NCBI RefSeq assembly: GCF_000374005.1
Contig: NZ_KB893141.1
Span: 266-52,416, forward strand
Direction: 5' to 3'
DNA: 52,151 bases
Origin: Kiloniella laminariae DSM 19542
Lineage (GTDB): Bacteria; Pseudomonadota; Alphaproteobacteria; Kiloniellales; Kiloniellaceae
Both the position numbers and the translations under genes were made by a program. Shown here piece by piece: positions 26,714-36,300 of this stretch (position 1 is its first letter; each line of letters begins with the position of its first letter). A model generated the notes under the pieces. The model ran no database searches, was not told the DNA's origin, and saw only the letters and a program-made list of their open reading frames with translations.

Positions 26714-28507
26714 CTATAGGGGCCAGAAAAACAGAATAGCAGGAATGGCAATGGCGATGACCAGCAGTTCCAGAGGCAGACCCATGCGCCAGTAGTCGCC
26801 AAAACGATAGCCTCCCGGCCCCATAATGATGGTATTGTTCTTATGCCCGATCGGGGTCAGGAAAGCACAGGAGGCAGCAACCGCGACACCCATCAGAAAT
26901 GGGTCGGGTGCAGCACCAATGGCCTGAGCCACATCAACCCCGATGGGGGCGGCAATCAGGGCTGTGGCGACATTGTTCAGCAGATCGGACAACGTCATGG
27001 TGACGACCACCAGTACCGTCAGGATTGCCCAGGCAGGCCAGCCTTGTGTCTGGGCGACAATCAGTTCTGCAATGAGTTTGGTGCCACCTGAATTCTCCAA
27101 CGCGATGCCGAGCGGGATCAGCGAGGCAAGCAGGACGATGACTTTCCATTCTACAGACTCATAGACCTCACGTCCGGAAATAATCCCCAGCCCGACAAAG
27201 GCAATGACACAACCTGCCAGAGATATCGGCAGATAGACCAGCCCTGCGACAGACAGGGCAATGGCCGCCATAAACAGTCCAATCGCCATAGAAGCTTTTT
27301 TGCGCTGGATGACCGTATGTTGTTTATCGGCCAGAGGCAGGACACCCATCCAGGCCGTGACTTCGGCCAGCTGTTCTTCTGGTCCAAGTAAAAGAACCAC
27401 ATCTCCGGTTCTGATTTTAAGTTTTCGGACCCGTTCACGGAAGCGTTTTCCTTGTCGGGAAACTCCGAGCAGGGTCACGCCATGACGAGAAAGCAGGCGT
27501 AACTCGTTACTTGAATGCCCTGAAACCCGGGCACCGTCCGGGACGATGGCTTCAAGCAGGGTCAGGGAAGAACTGGTCAGGCCGACTTCATGTTTGTCTT
27601 TGCCGGCATAGTTAAGTTTGGCCGCGCCAAGAAAGGCTTCAATGGATTTTGGGTCACCTTCAAGAACGAGGTGGTCATCCTTCTGAATTTCTTCATATCT
27701 GGCAAAGCCGGGTAATCGGCGGTTGGCTCTGACCAGACCAAGAATTGTCAGGTCATGTTCGCGTGCAAGGGGGTAAAGTTCGGTTATACGTTTGCCAATG
27801 GTATCCGAGCCCTCGGGGATTTCTGCCTCGGCAACGTAAAGTCCCGTATCTTCACCACTCTGGATTGTTGATGGCCGATCCCGTTGCGGGATCAGACGCC
27901 AGCCGATCAGGGCCACGAAAAGGATGCCACCGACAGCGACAGCAAGACCAACAGGCGCAAAATCGAACATGCCATAGCTTTCGCCCAGAACCCGCTCGCG
28001 GTACTGGGCAATCACAATATTCGGCGGTGTACCAATCAGGGTAATCATACCACCAAGGATGGTGGCAAAGGAAAGAGGCATAAGGCTGAGAGCGGCGGCC
28101 CGTTTGGCCTTTTCAGCGGCCTGGATATCCAGCGTCATCAAGAGGGCGAGAGCGGCGACATTGTTAATGATCGCTGACAGGGTGGCCCCGACAACAGACA
28201 TGATGCCGATATGCAGGGGCAGGGGACGGTTTGACGAAAGGACAAAACCTGCGATCAGTTCCACAGCCCCAGAATTCATTAACCCGCGCGAGACGATCAA
28301 TACCAGTGCGATGATGACGACAGCGGGGTGACCAAAACCAGAGAAGGCTTCGTTCGTTGTGACAAACCCGGCAACGACGGCAACAACCAGAGCGGAAAAT
28401 GCCACAAGATCATAGCGGATCTTGCCCCAGATCAACATGACAAAAACGCAAGCAAACAGGGCAAAAAGAAAAATCTGGTCTGTTGTCATCCCGGTTGTCA
28501 TCAACAT
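26714..28507 (-). CDS. SLC13-family permease with two TrkA-C domains
   Basis: A 597-aa membrane protein. Two sets of hydrophobic helices (~8-200 and ~405-597) carry the two conserved loops LIGTPPNIVIAQYRE and CAFLTPIGHKNNTIIMGPGGY. Between them are two cytosolic TrkA-C (RCK-C) domains (~215-300 and ~310-395; LAREHDLTILGLVR, RKLKIRTGDVVLLLGPEE). This architecture is shared by sulfate/anion or dicarboxylate permeases such as SLT and SdcS-like proteins; the substrate is not fixed. A start two codons later (28501) has a better-spaced AGGA. No partner gene is adjacent. Confidence 0.9.
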   Translation of the reverse strand: MLMTTGMTTDQIFLFALFACVFVMLIWGKIRYDLVAFSALVVAVVAGFVTTNEAFSGFGHPAVVIIALVLIVSRGLMNSGAVELIAGFVLSSNRPLPLHIGIMSVVGATLSAIINNVAALALLMTLDIQAAEKAKRAAALSLMPLSFATILGGMITLIGTPPNIVIAQYRERVLGESYGMFDFAPVGLAVAVGGILFVALIGWRLIPQRDRPSTIQSGEDTGLYVAEAEIPEGSDTIGKRITELYPLAREHDLTILGLVRANRRLPGFARYEEIQKDDHLVLEGDPKSIEAFLGAAKLNYAGKDKHEVGLTSSSLTLLEAIVPDGARVSGHSSNELRLLSRHGVTLLGVSRQGKRFRERVRKLKIRTGDVVLLLGPEEQLAEVTAWMGVLPLADKQHTVIQRKKASMAIGLFMAAIALSVAGLVYLPISLAGCVIAFVGLGIISGREVYESVEWKVIVLLASLIPLGIALENSGGTKLIAELIVAQTQGWPAWAILTVLVVVTMTLSDLLNNVATALIAAPIGVDVAQAIGAAPDPFLMGVAVAASCAFLTPIGHKNNTIIMGPGGYRFGDYWRMGLPLELLVIAIAIPAILFFWPL

Positions 28508-28738
28508 GTCCTCTTCGGTTGAATTTAAACACTAAAACACCCGGCACGGGAAAATGACAGGACAAAGATCTGCTTGTATTTATGAATTTTGTCTGTTGAG
28601 CGATTGTCCTGGATAAAAGAACAAGGTTTTATGATGGACTGGGGTGTGGGATGGGCTATGCTCCATTTCCGGGATAATGGTCAATCAAAGATTTTGATCG
28701 GCAGGGGCTATTTTTTCAGAGACAAGAGGACGCAGAAA

Positions 28739-29197
28739 ATGTCGGAAAAATGGGATGCCCGTTATCTTAAACTGGCACGCGAGATCGCCAGCTGGTCCAA
28801 GGATCGTTCGACGCAGGTCGGTGCCGTGATCATTCTTGAGGACAATACGCCAGGCCCTTATGGTTTTAACGGCTTTCCCCGCCTGGTGGATGACAATGCC
28901 GATGAACGCCATGCGCGTCCGCTGAAATATGACTGGACCGAGCACGCCGAGCGCAATGCGATTTTCCATGCGGCCCGTGTCGGGGTGCGTCTCAGCGGCG
29001 CAAGCATCTATGTGACCCATTTCCCCTGTCCGGACTGTTCCCGGGCGATTATCCAGAGCGGGATCAAGGAGATCATCGTCGATGAAAAAAGCAAAAGTGA
29101 TCCCGACTTTGCCGAACGCTGGGGCATGATCAAAACCCAGGAAGAAATGTTGCGTGAAGCTGGTGTGAGCTGGAGATTTGCAGCAGTTCCGGTGTAG
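28739..29197 (+). CDS. dCMP deaminase-like zinc deaminase
   Basis: A 152-aa cytidine/deoxycytidylate deaminase-fold enzyme. Zinc and catalytic motifs are HAERNAIFHAA (~68-78) and THFPCPDCSRAII (~91-103). The start MSEKWDARYLKLAREIASWSKDRSTQVGAVI is typical of the ComEB/dCMP deaminase group. It would convert dCMP to dUMP for dTTP synthesis, but other nucleotides are possible. I use the ATG at 28739; GAGG lies upstream. A frame extending 50 codons further upstream has no matching homology that I can see. Confidence 0.85.
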   Translation: MSEKWDARYLKLAREIASWSKDRSTQVGAVIILEDNTPGPYGFNGFPRLVDDNADERHARPLKYDWTEHAERNAIFHAARVGVRLSGASIYVTHFPCPDCSRAIIQSGIKEIIVDEKSKSDPDFAERWGMIKTQEEMLREAGVSWRFAAVPV

Positions 29198-29293
29198 CTC
29201 ACCTCTTTCTTTTTTGATTGAAAGCTCTTGATCGTTTGCGTGCAAACAATGTGGATTAATGCGGCAGTAGATATTCAGGGAAGTGAATTGGTC

Positions 29294-30445
29294 ATGCAAA
29301 GAGGTCGTCGTAAGTTTCTGAAGGTTATCGGTGGCACGAGCGTAATTCTGGCTGCGGGAGCCGGAGGCTGGGTTGCGACACGCGCCCCGGAAAGGGCACG
29401 ACTGCCCTGGACAGAAGCAGGGCGTGTTTATGCCGATCCGATGCGGAATGCTTTGTCCTATGCAATCCTGGCTCCTAATCCTCATAACCGTCAGCCTTGG
29501 CTGGTGGATTTAAAATCTGATACTGAAGCGACGCTTTTCTGTCAGCTGAATCGTCTCCTGCCCGAAACAGATCCCTTTAATCGGCAGATAACAATCGGTC
29601 TGGGCTGCTTTCTGGAAATCTTTGGCATTGCCGCTGCGGAAAGCGGCTATCGGGCAGAGATTGATATCTTTCCCGAAGGCAGCAATGCCAGGACACTGGA
29701 TGCTCGGGCAATTGCCCATATCAGACTTGTCGAGGACACAACGCAAAAGAAGGACCCGCTTTTTACAGCCATCCTCAATCGACGGACCAACCGTACCGTT
29801 TTTGATGAAACCCGCAACATTGCCCAGTCCGATCTTGATGCGATTGACCGCTCCGGGCGCGGAGCTGTCCGTGTCTCTGTCCTGAATGATGCCAGGAGCA
29901 TCGCCAGCCTCAAGGAAATCGGCTGGCAGGCGTCGCTGGTGGAAACGAAGACCCCCGAGAAACATGGTGAAAGTGTGGGCTTGATGCGTATCGGTAAAGA
30001 TGAGATTGAAAAAGCACCTGATGGTATCTCACTTGGAGGTCCGTTTCTGGAGGTGGCGAACAGAATTGGTTATGTGACCCGTGAAAGCCTGGCTGATCCT
30101 GCGAGTGGGGCTTTTGCCGAAAGCCTTGACTATATGAGACCGCTCAATGAAACAGCCGGGGCATTTATTATTCTGGCGACTGCAGAGAACAACAGAGTGA
30201 GCCAGATTGAAGCCGGTCGAGACTATGTAAGGGCAAATCTGACGGCAACAGTTCTGGGGATCAGTATGCAGCCTCATAGTCAGGCCCTGCAGGAATATAA
30301 CGAGATGAAGGATCTCTATCGCAGAATACATGCTGCCTTTGCTGAAGAGGGGGAGACGCTGCAAATGCTTGCCCGGATCGGTTACGGCACGGCTGTACCA
30401 CCAGCGCCACGCTGGGCACTTGATACGCGGATTGTTGCCGGGTGA
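29294..30445 (+). CDS. Tat-exported nitroreductase-like (Acg family) protein
   Basis: A 383-aa protein. The N-terminus MQRGRRKFLKVIGGTSVILAAGAGG (positions 1-25 in the protein) is a twin-arginine signal, RRKFLK, with a hydrophobic stretch after it. The mature part resembles the Acg-type flavin reductase family: LAPNPHNRQPWLV (~64-76), TAILNRRTNRTVF, then ARIGYGTAVPPAPR at the end. Tat export fits a folded, cofactor-bearing protein sent to the periplasm. Substrate and flavin content are unproven. It lies 96 bp after the deaminase gene. Confidence 0.82.
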   Translation: MQRGRRKFLKVIGGTSVILAAGAGGWVATRAPERARLPWTEAGRVYADPMRNALSYAILAPNPHNRQPWLVDLKSDTEATLFCQLNRLLPETDPFNRQITIGLGCFLEIFGIAAAESGYRAEIDIFPEGSNARTLDARAIAHIRLVEDTTQKKDPLFTAILNRRTNRTVFDETRNIAQSDLDAIDRSGRGAVRVSVLNDARSIASLKEIGWQASLVETKTPEKHGESVGLMRIGKDEIEKAPDGISLGGPFLEVANRIGYVTRESLADPASGAFAESLDYMRPLNETAGAFIILATAENNRVSQIEAGRDYVRANLTATVLGISMQPHSQALQEYNEMKDLYRRIHAAFAEEGETLQMLARIGYGTAVPPAPRWALDTRIVAG

Positions 30446-30617
30446 CGTCACCAGAGTCCTATTCTCTTTTTTCCAGTCCTAAACTCGTTCTGGCCTTCGC
30501 ATTGACAGCAAAAGAATTTCAGGCTTTTATAAAGGCATGGGGGCAGCGAACACCCCGTGAGGCGACAGCCCAAGATTCGCGTCCGTAACAATCTCTTAAA
30601 ACAAGGGAGGACGCCTG

Positions 30618-31448
30618 ATGTCGTCACCAACCGAAATTACCGTTGCCCAGCTTTCCCGTCTTATTGGTACCCCGAATGCTCCTGTGCTGATTGATGTCCG
30701 CATTGATGAGGATTTTGAGGATGATCCCCGGTTTATTCCCGGGGCTTTCCGGCATGGTTTCCGGGAGATTGAAACACTGGCTCCCCAGCTTATGGGGAAA
30801 TCCGTTGTTGTTGTCTGTCAGAAAGGCCTGAAGCTGAGCCAGGGCGCAGCTGCGCTTCTGCGTCACCATGGGGTGAACGCGGAGAGCCTGGAAACAGGGA
30901 CACTTGGCTGGAGTGCCGCAGGACTGCCGAGCGTTCCGGCAAAGTCTATTCCGACGCGTACAGCAAAGGGCAATACGCTCTGGGTCACCCGTTTACGGCC
31001 AAAAATTGACCGTATTGCCTGCCCTTGGTTGATCCGGCGTTTTGTTGATCCTTCGGCCCAGTTTCTTTTCGTGGTGCCCTCTCAGGTCGAAAGTGTGGCG
31101 GAAAAGTTCGATGCCACTCCTTTTGATGTTGATGGAGTATTCTGGAGCCACAGGGAGGAATACTGCACTTTTGACACAATGGTTGAAGAGTTTGGCCTTG
31201 AAATTGAAGCTCTGAAAAATCTGGCGACGATTGTGCGGGGAGCAGATACCAACCGGCATGATCTGGCTCCCGAGGCTGCCGGATTGCTGGCAGCGTCTCT
31301 GGGGCTTTCCAGAATGTATCGTGATGATTTGGCTCAACTGGAAGCAGGAATGCTGCTTTATGATGCCTTCTATCGCTGGGCACGGGATGCCACGGCTGAA
31401 GGGCACGACTGGCCCGCAGCAACAACAAGGAGTCAGGAACGTGACTGA
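30618..31448 (+). CDS. chrB: Rhodanese-ChrB chromate-resistance protein
   Basis: A 276-aa fusion. Residues ~5-105 are a rhodanese domain with C67 in VVVCQKGLKLSQG. Residues ~115-270 are the ChrB C-terminal domain: TLWVTRLRPKIDRIACPWLIRRF, FDVDGVFWSHREEYCTFDTMVEEF, IVRGADTNRHDLAPEAAGL. ChrB proteins accompany ChrA and respond to chromate. Here the gene overlaps the GTG start of chrA by 8 bp, so the two are translationally coupled. A GGGAGG site precedes the ATG. Rhodanese chemistry on chromate is inferred only. Confidence 0.88.
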   Translation: MSSPTEITVAQLSRLIGTPNAPVLIDVRIDEDFEDDPRFIPGAFRHGFREIETLAPQLMGKSVVVVCQKGLKLSQGAAALLRHHGVNAESLETGTLGWSAAGLPSVPAKSIPTRTAKGNTLWVTRLRPKIDRIACPWLIRRFVDPSAQFLFVVPSQVESVAEKFDATPFDVDGVFWSHREEYCTFDTMVEEFGLEIEALKNLATIVRGADTNRHDLAPEAAGLLAASLGLSRMYRDDLAQLEAGMLLYDAFYRWARDATAEGHDWPAATTRSQERD

Positions 31449-32787
31449 CCATAGCCTTGACGGGGCGGGCAATAATTCCAGCTCGATTGCTTCCGATGAT
31501 ACTCTGTATGATCCAATTACCTTATGGGAAGCGATCAAGATCTGGTTCCAGATTGGCATCCTTTCTTTTGGCGGACCAACAGCCCAGATTGCGCTGATGC
31601 ACCGGGTGATTGTGGACGAGAAAAAATGGCTGACTGAGTCCCAGTTTCTCAATGCTCTGAGTTTTTGCATGCTGTTGCCGGGACCGGAAGCCATGCAGCT
31701 GGCGACCTATGCAGGTTGGAGATTGCACGGGGTTGCCGGTGGACTTGCAACCGGGTTGCTGTTTGTCTTGCCGGGGGCTTTTGTCGTTTTGGCCATGGCT
31801 GCAATCTATGCCGCCTTTGGTTCGGTGCCTTTTGTCGAAGCCCTGTTTTTCGGTATCAAGGCGGCTGTACTGATTATCGTTCTCGAGGCCCTGTTGCGGA
31901 TCTCCCGCAAGGCCCTGAAACATACAGAACACTGGATTATTGCCGGGATTTCTCTGGTGGCGATTTTTTTCTTTGCTCTGCCTTTTCCCCTGATTGTTTT
32001 CCTTGCCGGGTTATACGGTTTTCTTCGCAGCAAAAAGAGCGGGTTACCAGAAGATCTGGTCCATATCACTGTGAAACCGCAAGCCACAGTGCGAACAGTT
32101 TTGCTCTGGCTGGCGATCTGGCTTCTACCATTGATTCTGTTGTCTTCCTATCTTGGTGAGGGGGCAATTCTTGGGCAGATCGGCTGGTTTTTCTCGAAAC
32201 TGGCGGTGGTGACCTTTGGCGGGGCTTATGCTGTGCTGGCCTATATGGGGCAGGATGTGGTGCAGAACCACGGCTGGCTGACGGCCGGACAGATGATGGA
32301 CGGGCTGGGATTGGCAGAAACCACACCGGGCCCGCTTATTCTGGTGACAGAGTTTGTCGGTTATCTTGCAGCCTATCAGCAGGTAGAAAGCCTGTCCTGG
32401 CTTGCGGGACTGGGCGGTGCGCTTGTGGCGCTTTGGGCAACCTTTGCGCCCTGTTTTCTCTGGATCTTTGCCGGAGCCCCTTACATTGAATGGATCGGGT
32501 CCCAACCCCGTCTCAAGGGAGCACTGTCAGCAATTATTGCTGCAGTTGTCGGGGTGATCCTGAATCTTTCCCTCTGGTTTGCCCTGCATGTGTTTTTTGC
32601 CGAGGTTAGCCTTGAAAAGATTGGGCCGATCCAGCTCTGGATGCCAGATCTGGCAACGCTGGATATTTATGCTGTTGCTCTGGCATTTATCTCCGGATTG
32701 CTGTTGCTGAGGTTGCACTGGTCTATTCCAAAAGTTCTGGTTGTTTCCTCTATCTTGGCTCTGGCGATCAGCTATGCGCCGTTGTAA
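31441..32787 (+). CDS. chrA: Chromate efflux transporter ChrA
   Basis: A 448-aa long-chain ChrA with two homologous membrane halves. The first has FGGPTAQIALMHRVIVDEKKWL and LLPGPEAMQLATYAGWRLHG; the second has TFGGAYAVLAYMGQDVV and LGLAETTPGPLILVTEFVGYLA. It expels chromate from the cytosol. AAGGAG 9 nt upstream supports the GTG start at 31441; an open frame extends upstream inside chrB but has no homology. A strong terminator follows at 32805. Confidence 0.93.
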   Translation: MTDHSLDGAGNNSSSIASDDTLYDPITLWEAIKIWFQIGILSFGGPTAQIALMHRVIVDEKKWLTESQFLNALSFCMLLPGPEAMQLATYAGWRLHGVAGGLATGLLFVLPGAFVVLAMAAIYAAFGSVPFVEALFFGIKAAVLIIVLEALLRISRKALKHTEHWIIAGISLVAIFFFALPFPLIVFLAGLYGFLRSKKSGLPEDLVHITVKPQATVRTVLLWLAIWLLPLILLSSYLGEGAILGQIGWFFSKLAVVTFGGAYAVLAYMGQDVVQNHGWLTAGQMMDGLGLAETTPGPLILVTEFVGYLAAYQQVESLSWLAGLGGALVALWATFAPCFLWIFAGAPYIEWIGSQPRLKGALSAIIAAVVGVILNLSLWFALHVFFAEVSLEKIGPIQLWMPDLATLDIYAVALAFISGLLLLRLHWSIPKVLVVSSILALAISYAPL

Positions 32788-32804
32788 AGAGCGCTAATAG
32801 TAAG

Positions 32805-32845
32805 AACAAAGGCCCGCTTTGATCCTGCAGGGCCTTTGTTTTGTA
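32805..32845 (+). terminator. Terminator of chrBA
   Basis: AACAAAGGCCC (32805-32815) pairs perfectly with GGGCCTTTGTT (32830-32840) around a 14-nt loop, followed by TTGT. It lies 17 bp after the chrA stop. The A-tract on the left side would also let it stop hutI transcription from the other strand. Confidence 0.82.
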
Positions 32846-32883
32846 TCTTGTTCAGACAAGTATCTGGGGCATGGCTCACGGCT

Positions 32884-34098
32884 TTACTGGATGATGATTT
32901 TTCCGGCCTGAACCAGCTGCTGCAATGGATTATAGCCGATGTAGTAAGAAAGAGCGGCGGGAGAGGAAATATCCCAGATAGCGAAATCAGCAGACTTGCC
33001 AATAGCAAGCGAGCCGTGTGTATCTGAGATCCCCAGCGCTTTTGCCGCGTTGAGTGTGACGCCGCGCAGGGCCTCGGTTGGTGTCATGCGAAAGAGGGTG
33101 CAGGCCATATTCATGGACATGAGCAAAGAGCAGCAGGGAGAAGAGCCGGGGTTCATATCTGTTGCGACAGCCATGGGCACGCCGTGTTCGCGGAAAGCCG
33201 CAATGGGAGGGACCTGGGTTTCCTTAAGGAAGTAGAAAGCGCCGGGCAGGATTACAGCAACCGATCCGGCCTCGGCCATTTCCCTGACCGACTGTTCCGA
33301 AGAGTATTCCAGATGATCGGCAGAGAGCGCGCCATAACGGGCGGCAAGACCTGCGCCGCCGAGATCGCTCAATTGGTCTGCGTGGAGCTTCAGATCAAAA
33401 CCAAGTTTTTGGGCGGCCTTGAACAGCTTTTCGATCTGCGCCGGATTAAAGGCAATACCTTCACAAAAACCGTCAATGGCATCCGCCAGATTGAGTTCCT
33501 TCAGCACGGACAGCTTGTCGATTACCGAGTTGATATAACCATCGCCGTCCCCGTGGAATTCCTCTGGAACCGTATGCGCAGCAAGATAGGAAGTCTGCAC
33601 CTTGATCGGCAGATGCTTTTCGATTTCACGGGCAACGGTGAGCTGTTTGCACTCATTTTCCCAATTCAGGCCATAGCCGGATTTGACCTCGATAACGGTG
33701 ACGCCTTCTGACTGGAGTGCCGTCGCGCGTTTGAGGGCTGCAGAAAGTAGCTCCGCTTCACTGGCTTCCCGGGTTGCCTTTACAGTAGACCGGATACCAC
33801 CGCCAGCTCGGGCAATTTCTTCGTAGCTTGCCCCTTCCAGACGCAGGTTGAACTCTTCAATCCGGTCACCACCATGGACAATATGCGTATGGCAATCAAT
33901 CAGACCGGGGGTGACCCAGCTGCCATTGAGGTCATAAATTTCTTTTGCCAGCTTTTCCGGAGGATCTTTCAGTTCGGAGAAGGGGCCAACCCAGATGATT
34001 TTTTCGCCCTGGCAGGCAATGGCGCCATCCCTGATAATACCAAGGCCGTCATCCTGTAGTGTGCAGAGGTGACAATTGATCCAAAGGCTATCCCACAT
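32884..34098 (-). CDS. hutI: Imidazolonepropionase
   Basis: A 404-aa amidohydrolase, third enzyme of histidine degradation: imidazolonepropionate to N-formimino-glutamate. Metal and substrate motifs include GLIDCHTHIVHGGDR, TVIEVKSGYGLNWE, DLKLHADQLSDLGGA, LSADHLEYSS and ATDMNPGSSPC. GGAG 6 nt upstream supports the ATG at 34098 over a TTG at 34110. No other hut gene is in the window, so the pathway is split. A HutC-type palindrome lies 35 bp upstream, pointing to urocanate-sensitive repression. Confidence 0.94.
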   Translation of the reverse strand: MWDSLWINCHLCTLQDDGLGIIRDGAIACQGEKIIWVGPFSELKDPPEKLAKEIYDLNGSWVTPGLIDCHTHIVHGGDRIEEFNLRLEGASYEEIARAGGGIRSTVKATREASEAELLSAALKRATALQSEGVTVIEVKSGYGLNWENECKQLTVAREIEKHLPIKVQTSYLAAHTVPEEFHGDGDGYINSVIDKLSVLKELNLADAIDGFCEGIAFNPAQIEKLFKAAQKLGFDLKLHADQLSDLGGAGLAARYGALSADHLEYSSEQSVREMAEAGSVAVILPGAFYFLKETQVPPIAAFREHGVPMAVATDMNPGSSPCCSLLMSMNMACTLFRMTPTEALRGVTLNAAKALGISDTHGSLAIGKSADFAIWDISSPAALSYYIGYNPLQQLVQAGKIIIQ

Positions 34099-34132
34099 AT
34101 CGTGCTCCAAGAAATCCTGTATCCGTTACGTA

Positions 34133-34144
34133 TTGTATATACAA
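34133..34144. promoter_or_regulatory. HutC-type operator upstream of hutI
   Basis: TTGTATATACAA is a perfect 12-bp palindrome 35-46 bp before the hutI start. It contains GTATATAC, which fits the GT-N-TA-N-AC core known for the HutC branch of GntR regulators. Its location suits a site over the hutI promoter. Confidence 0.72.
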
Positions 34145-34312
34145 CTTCGTGAGCCGGGAAAAGGAAATATCAATGCCAGATCTGTCAGGCAGACAGGATA
34201 ATAAAATATGCGGCTGAAAACCGTATAGAGGCTTGACCAGGCTGGTGTCTTTACTTGCCTGGTATTTTCCTCATGTTCCCGGTGGTACAGAGCTTTCAGG
34301 TGAGCACAGTAT

Positions 34313-34738
34313 TTATTTTGCCACCGGATAGCGCTTTTCGTCTTCAAACATTTTAAGTGCCCAGAGCACACCAAGAACACCGCCCTTGATGAAGGGAAGA
34401 AAGGCAAGGGTAAGGGCCAGGGTGAGCGCGGGCCAAATCGCGACATGGGTCCAAAGGGAAGGAGACCAGGCCTGTTCGCTCCACATCACTGCCGGGACCA
34501 CAATGTGTCCGACAATCATAATGGTGAAGTAAGGAGGGATATCATCGGCTCTGATGTGGCCAAGTTCTTCACCACATACTGCACATTCATCTTCAACCGT
34601 CACATACTTCCGAAAGATATTTCCTGTTCCACAACAGGGACATTTTCTGCGCAGGCCCCGTTTAAGGGCCTGGAATGCAGATCTTTCTTCCGGTGCAGAG
34701 GCGGCGAATTCCCCAGAGTCTTGTTTGTTTTCGCTCAT
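34313..34738 (-). CDS. DUF983 membrane protein
   Basis: A 141-aa protein of the DUF983 family. A zinc-ribbon-like N-terminal half has two CxxC pairs, [14 protein letters not shown] and [13 protein letters not shown], then two membrane helices (~75-95, ~101-121) ending in [11 protein letters not shown]. The ATG at 34738 gives the usual family start; upstream extension enters the pentapeptide gene. In some bacteria it lies near cytochrome oxidase genes; here its neighbour is unrelated. Function is unknown. Confidence 0.88.
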   Translation of the reverse strand: MSENKQDSGEFAASAPEERSAFQALKRGLRRKCPCCGTGNIFRKYVTVEDECAVCGEELGHIRADDIPPYFTIMIVGHIVVPAVMWSEQAWSPSLWTHVAIWPALTLALTLAFLPFIKGGVLGVLWALKMFEDEKRYPVAK

Positions 34739-34787
34739 ATCTTCCACAGCAGAGTTTATCGAGTGCTGCGGCTTGCAGCCCCAGACT

Positions 34788-35381
34788 TTATTCTTTCTTA
34801 CAGGAGAGGGCCTTGTGCAGGGCAGTAGGCGAAATGACGCACCCCATGAGGTTTGCCCGCCAAAGATCAGCGCCTTCAAGCTTGGCATCAGTGAGGTTGG
34901 CGCCACGCAGGTCAGCATCACTCAGATCAGCGCCGGACAGGTCAGCCCCTTTAAGGTTTGTACCGTACAGGCTGGCGCGTACCAGATTGGCGTTAACAAG
35001 ATTGGAACCGCTCAGATCAGCGCCACTGAAATCAGCGCCGGCCATATCAGCATTTTCCAGTTGGGATTTGGGGATAACCATGTCTGTCAGGTTGAGATTA
35101 TTCAGATTCGCCCGCGCACCTTTCGAGGAATCTTTCATCCAGACATGATGTTCGGACAGGACTCTTAACATCTCCCGGGCCTTGGCAGATTTTTCGCGCG
35201 CCATATTTTCCTGAATTTCGGACTGGTCTTCCAGTAACGTATCATTCGGCAGTTGGGACAGCATATACTGTACCCGAAGCTGACGCTTAGCATCGTCAAG
35301 ATTTTTGGCTTCTATTTCCCCGGATTCAACGCGCGCCATGGGTGCGGGCTGGATCTGATATTTGTAAGTCCTGAGGCTCAT
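34788..35381 (-). CDS. Pentapeptide-repeat protein
   Basis: A 197-aa protein. Residues ~92-187 are about 19 pentapeptide units of the form A(D/N)[21 protein letters not shown], then [21 protein letters not shown]. These build a four-sided right-handed beta helix. Residues 1-90 are different and helical, rich in charge ([38 protein letters not shown]), and I do not recognise them. There is no signal peptide. The role is unknown; some relatives mimic DNA and protect gyrase, but nothing here shows that. Confidence 0.88.
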   Translation of the reverse strand: MSLRTYKYQIQPAPMARVESGEIEAKNLDDAKRQLRVQYMLSQLPNDTLLEDQSEIQENMAREKSAKAREMLRVLSEHHVWMKDSSKGARANLNNLNLTDMVIPKSQLENADMAGADFSGADLSGSNLVNANLVRASLYGTNLKGADLSGADLSDADLRGANLTDAKLEGADLWRANLMGCVISPTALHKALSCKKE

Positions 35382-35797
35382 TTACCACTCCCTGAAATTC
35401 TTGTTTCCAAGAGACTATCGGAAACGGGGTGAGGTTACGACAAATTCCTAAACAAAATATGCACAGGCTGCTGATTTTCATTTCAAAATTAATTAAAATT
35501 TTAACTACCACAATTTATGGATAAAAATATTTTCATATTAATTTCCCGCAATAGATGTGCTCATGAGAGGGAATGTTTTTTTATTTTTATTTAATAACAT
35601 GTAGTTAGGTTTTTATTTGATAGATGGGTTTTCAAAAAAACTGATATTTTAGCTCGAATACAACCTAGTCAGTAGGAGAATTTTAACACTCCGGAGTCAT
35701 AAGTGAATGCAGTGTACAGACACAAACTGAAACCGTTGGGCCACGAGAATCCCTTCAGGTTTTTTCTTGATATAGAGTTCAGAGAATTAGGGGTGAA
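35382..35797. other. Gene-free AT-rich gap, 416 bp
   Basis: No credible reading frame. 35440-35640 is very AT-rich. It separates the minus-strand pentapeptide gene from the plus-strand response regulator, so it should contain both promoters. I see no clear palindrome or repeat. Confidence 0.5.
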
Positions 35798-36250
35798 ATG
35801 GTGCCTTGGACAAAGGACGACTGGGCCAATCTGCGGATCGTTGTGGTTGACGACAGCAAGGCTGTACGTTCGATGATGAATCTGATGCTTCGATCACTGG
35901 GTGTTGGCGAAGTCCTGTTGTATGAGACAGTTGCTGAAGCAATGGAATCTATTGCCGTGCAACCGCCTGATCTGGTTATTTCCGACTATTTTATGGTGCC
36001 GGAAACCGGGCTCGATCTTCTGCAGCGCCTGCGTGATTCAAGTGATGCCCTGACCCGGGAGCTTCCATTTTTAATGATGAGTGGATATGACAATGCAGGT
36101 GGGGTCGATGAGCTGGAGAGGCAGTCTATTTCCGGTTTTATGCCCAAACCTGTAACAGCAACTCTGGTACGTGATTACATTATATCGGCCTGTTCACAAA
36201 GAATAGCTGTTGGCCTGTTCCAGGATAAAGAATATAGAAACCTTATGTAA
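35798..36250 (+). CDS. Single-domain response regulator
   Basis: A 150-aa CheY-like receiver. The acidic pair is D18-D19 (VVVDDSK), the phospho-acceptor D63 (VISDYFMVP), the switch Ser S95 (LMMSGYD) and the conserved Lys K117 (MPKPV). There is no output domain, only a ~20-residue tail. It probably acts by protein contact. Two kinases are in the window (3444, 46732) but neither is adjacent. The PilZ gene follows after 50 bp on the same strand. Confidence 0.9.
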   Translation: MVPWTKDDWANLRIVVVDDSKAVRSMMNLMLRSLGVGEVLLYETVAEAMESIAVQPPDLVISDYFMVPETGLDLLQRLRDSSDALTRELPFLMMSGYDNAGGVDELERQSISGFMPKPVTATLVRDYIISACSQRIAVGLFQDKEYRNLM

Positions 36251-36300
36251 TCTACACTGTTCCGAGGCGCTGTAGAGTTTGTGGTAATGAGGGTAAAGTT

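Noticed and set aside
34554-35168. Periodic open frames on the plus strand with Ile/Ser/Ala repeats
   Set aside because: They are the complement of the pentapeptide repeats; the periodicity comes from the real gene on the other strand.
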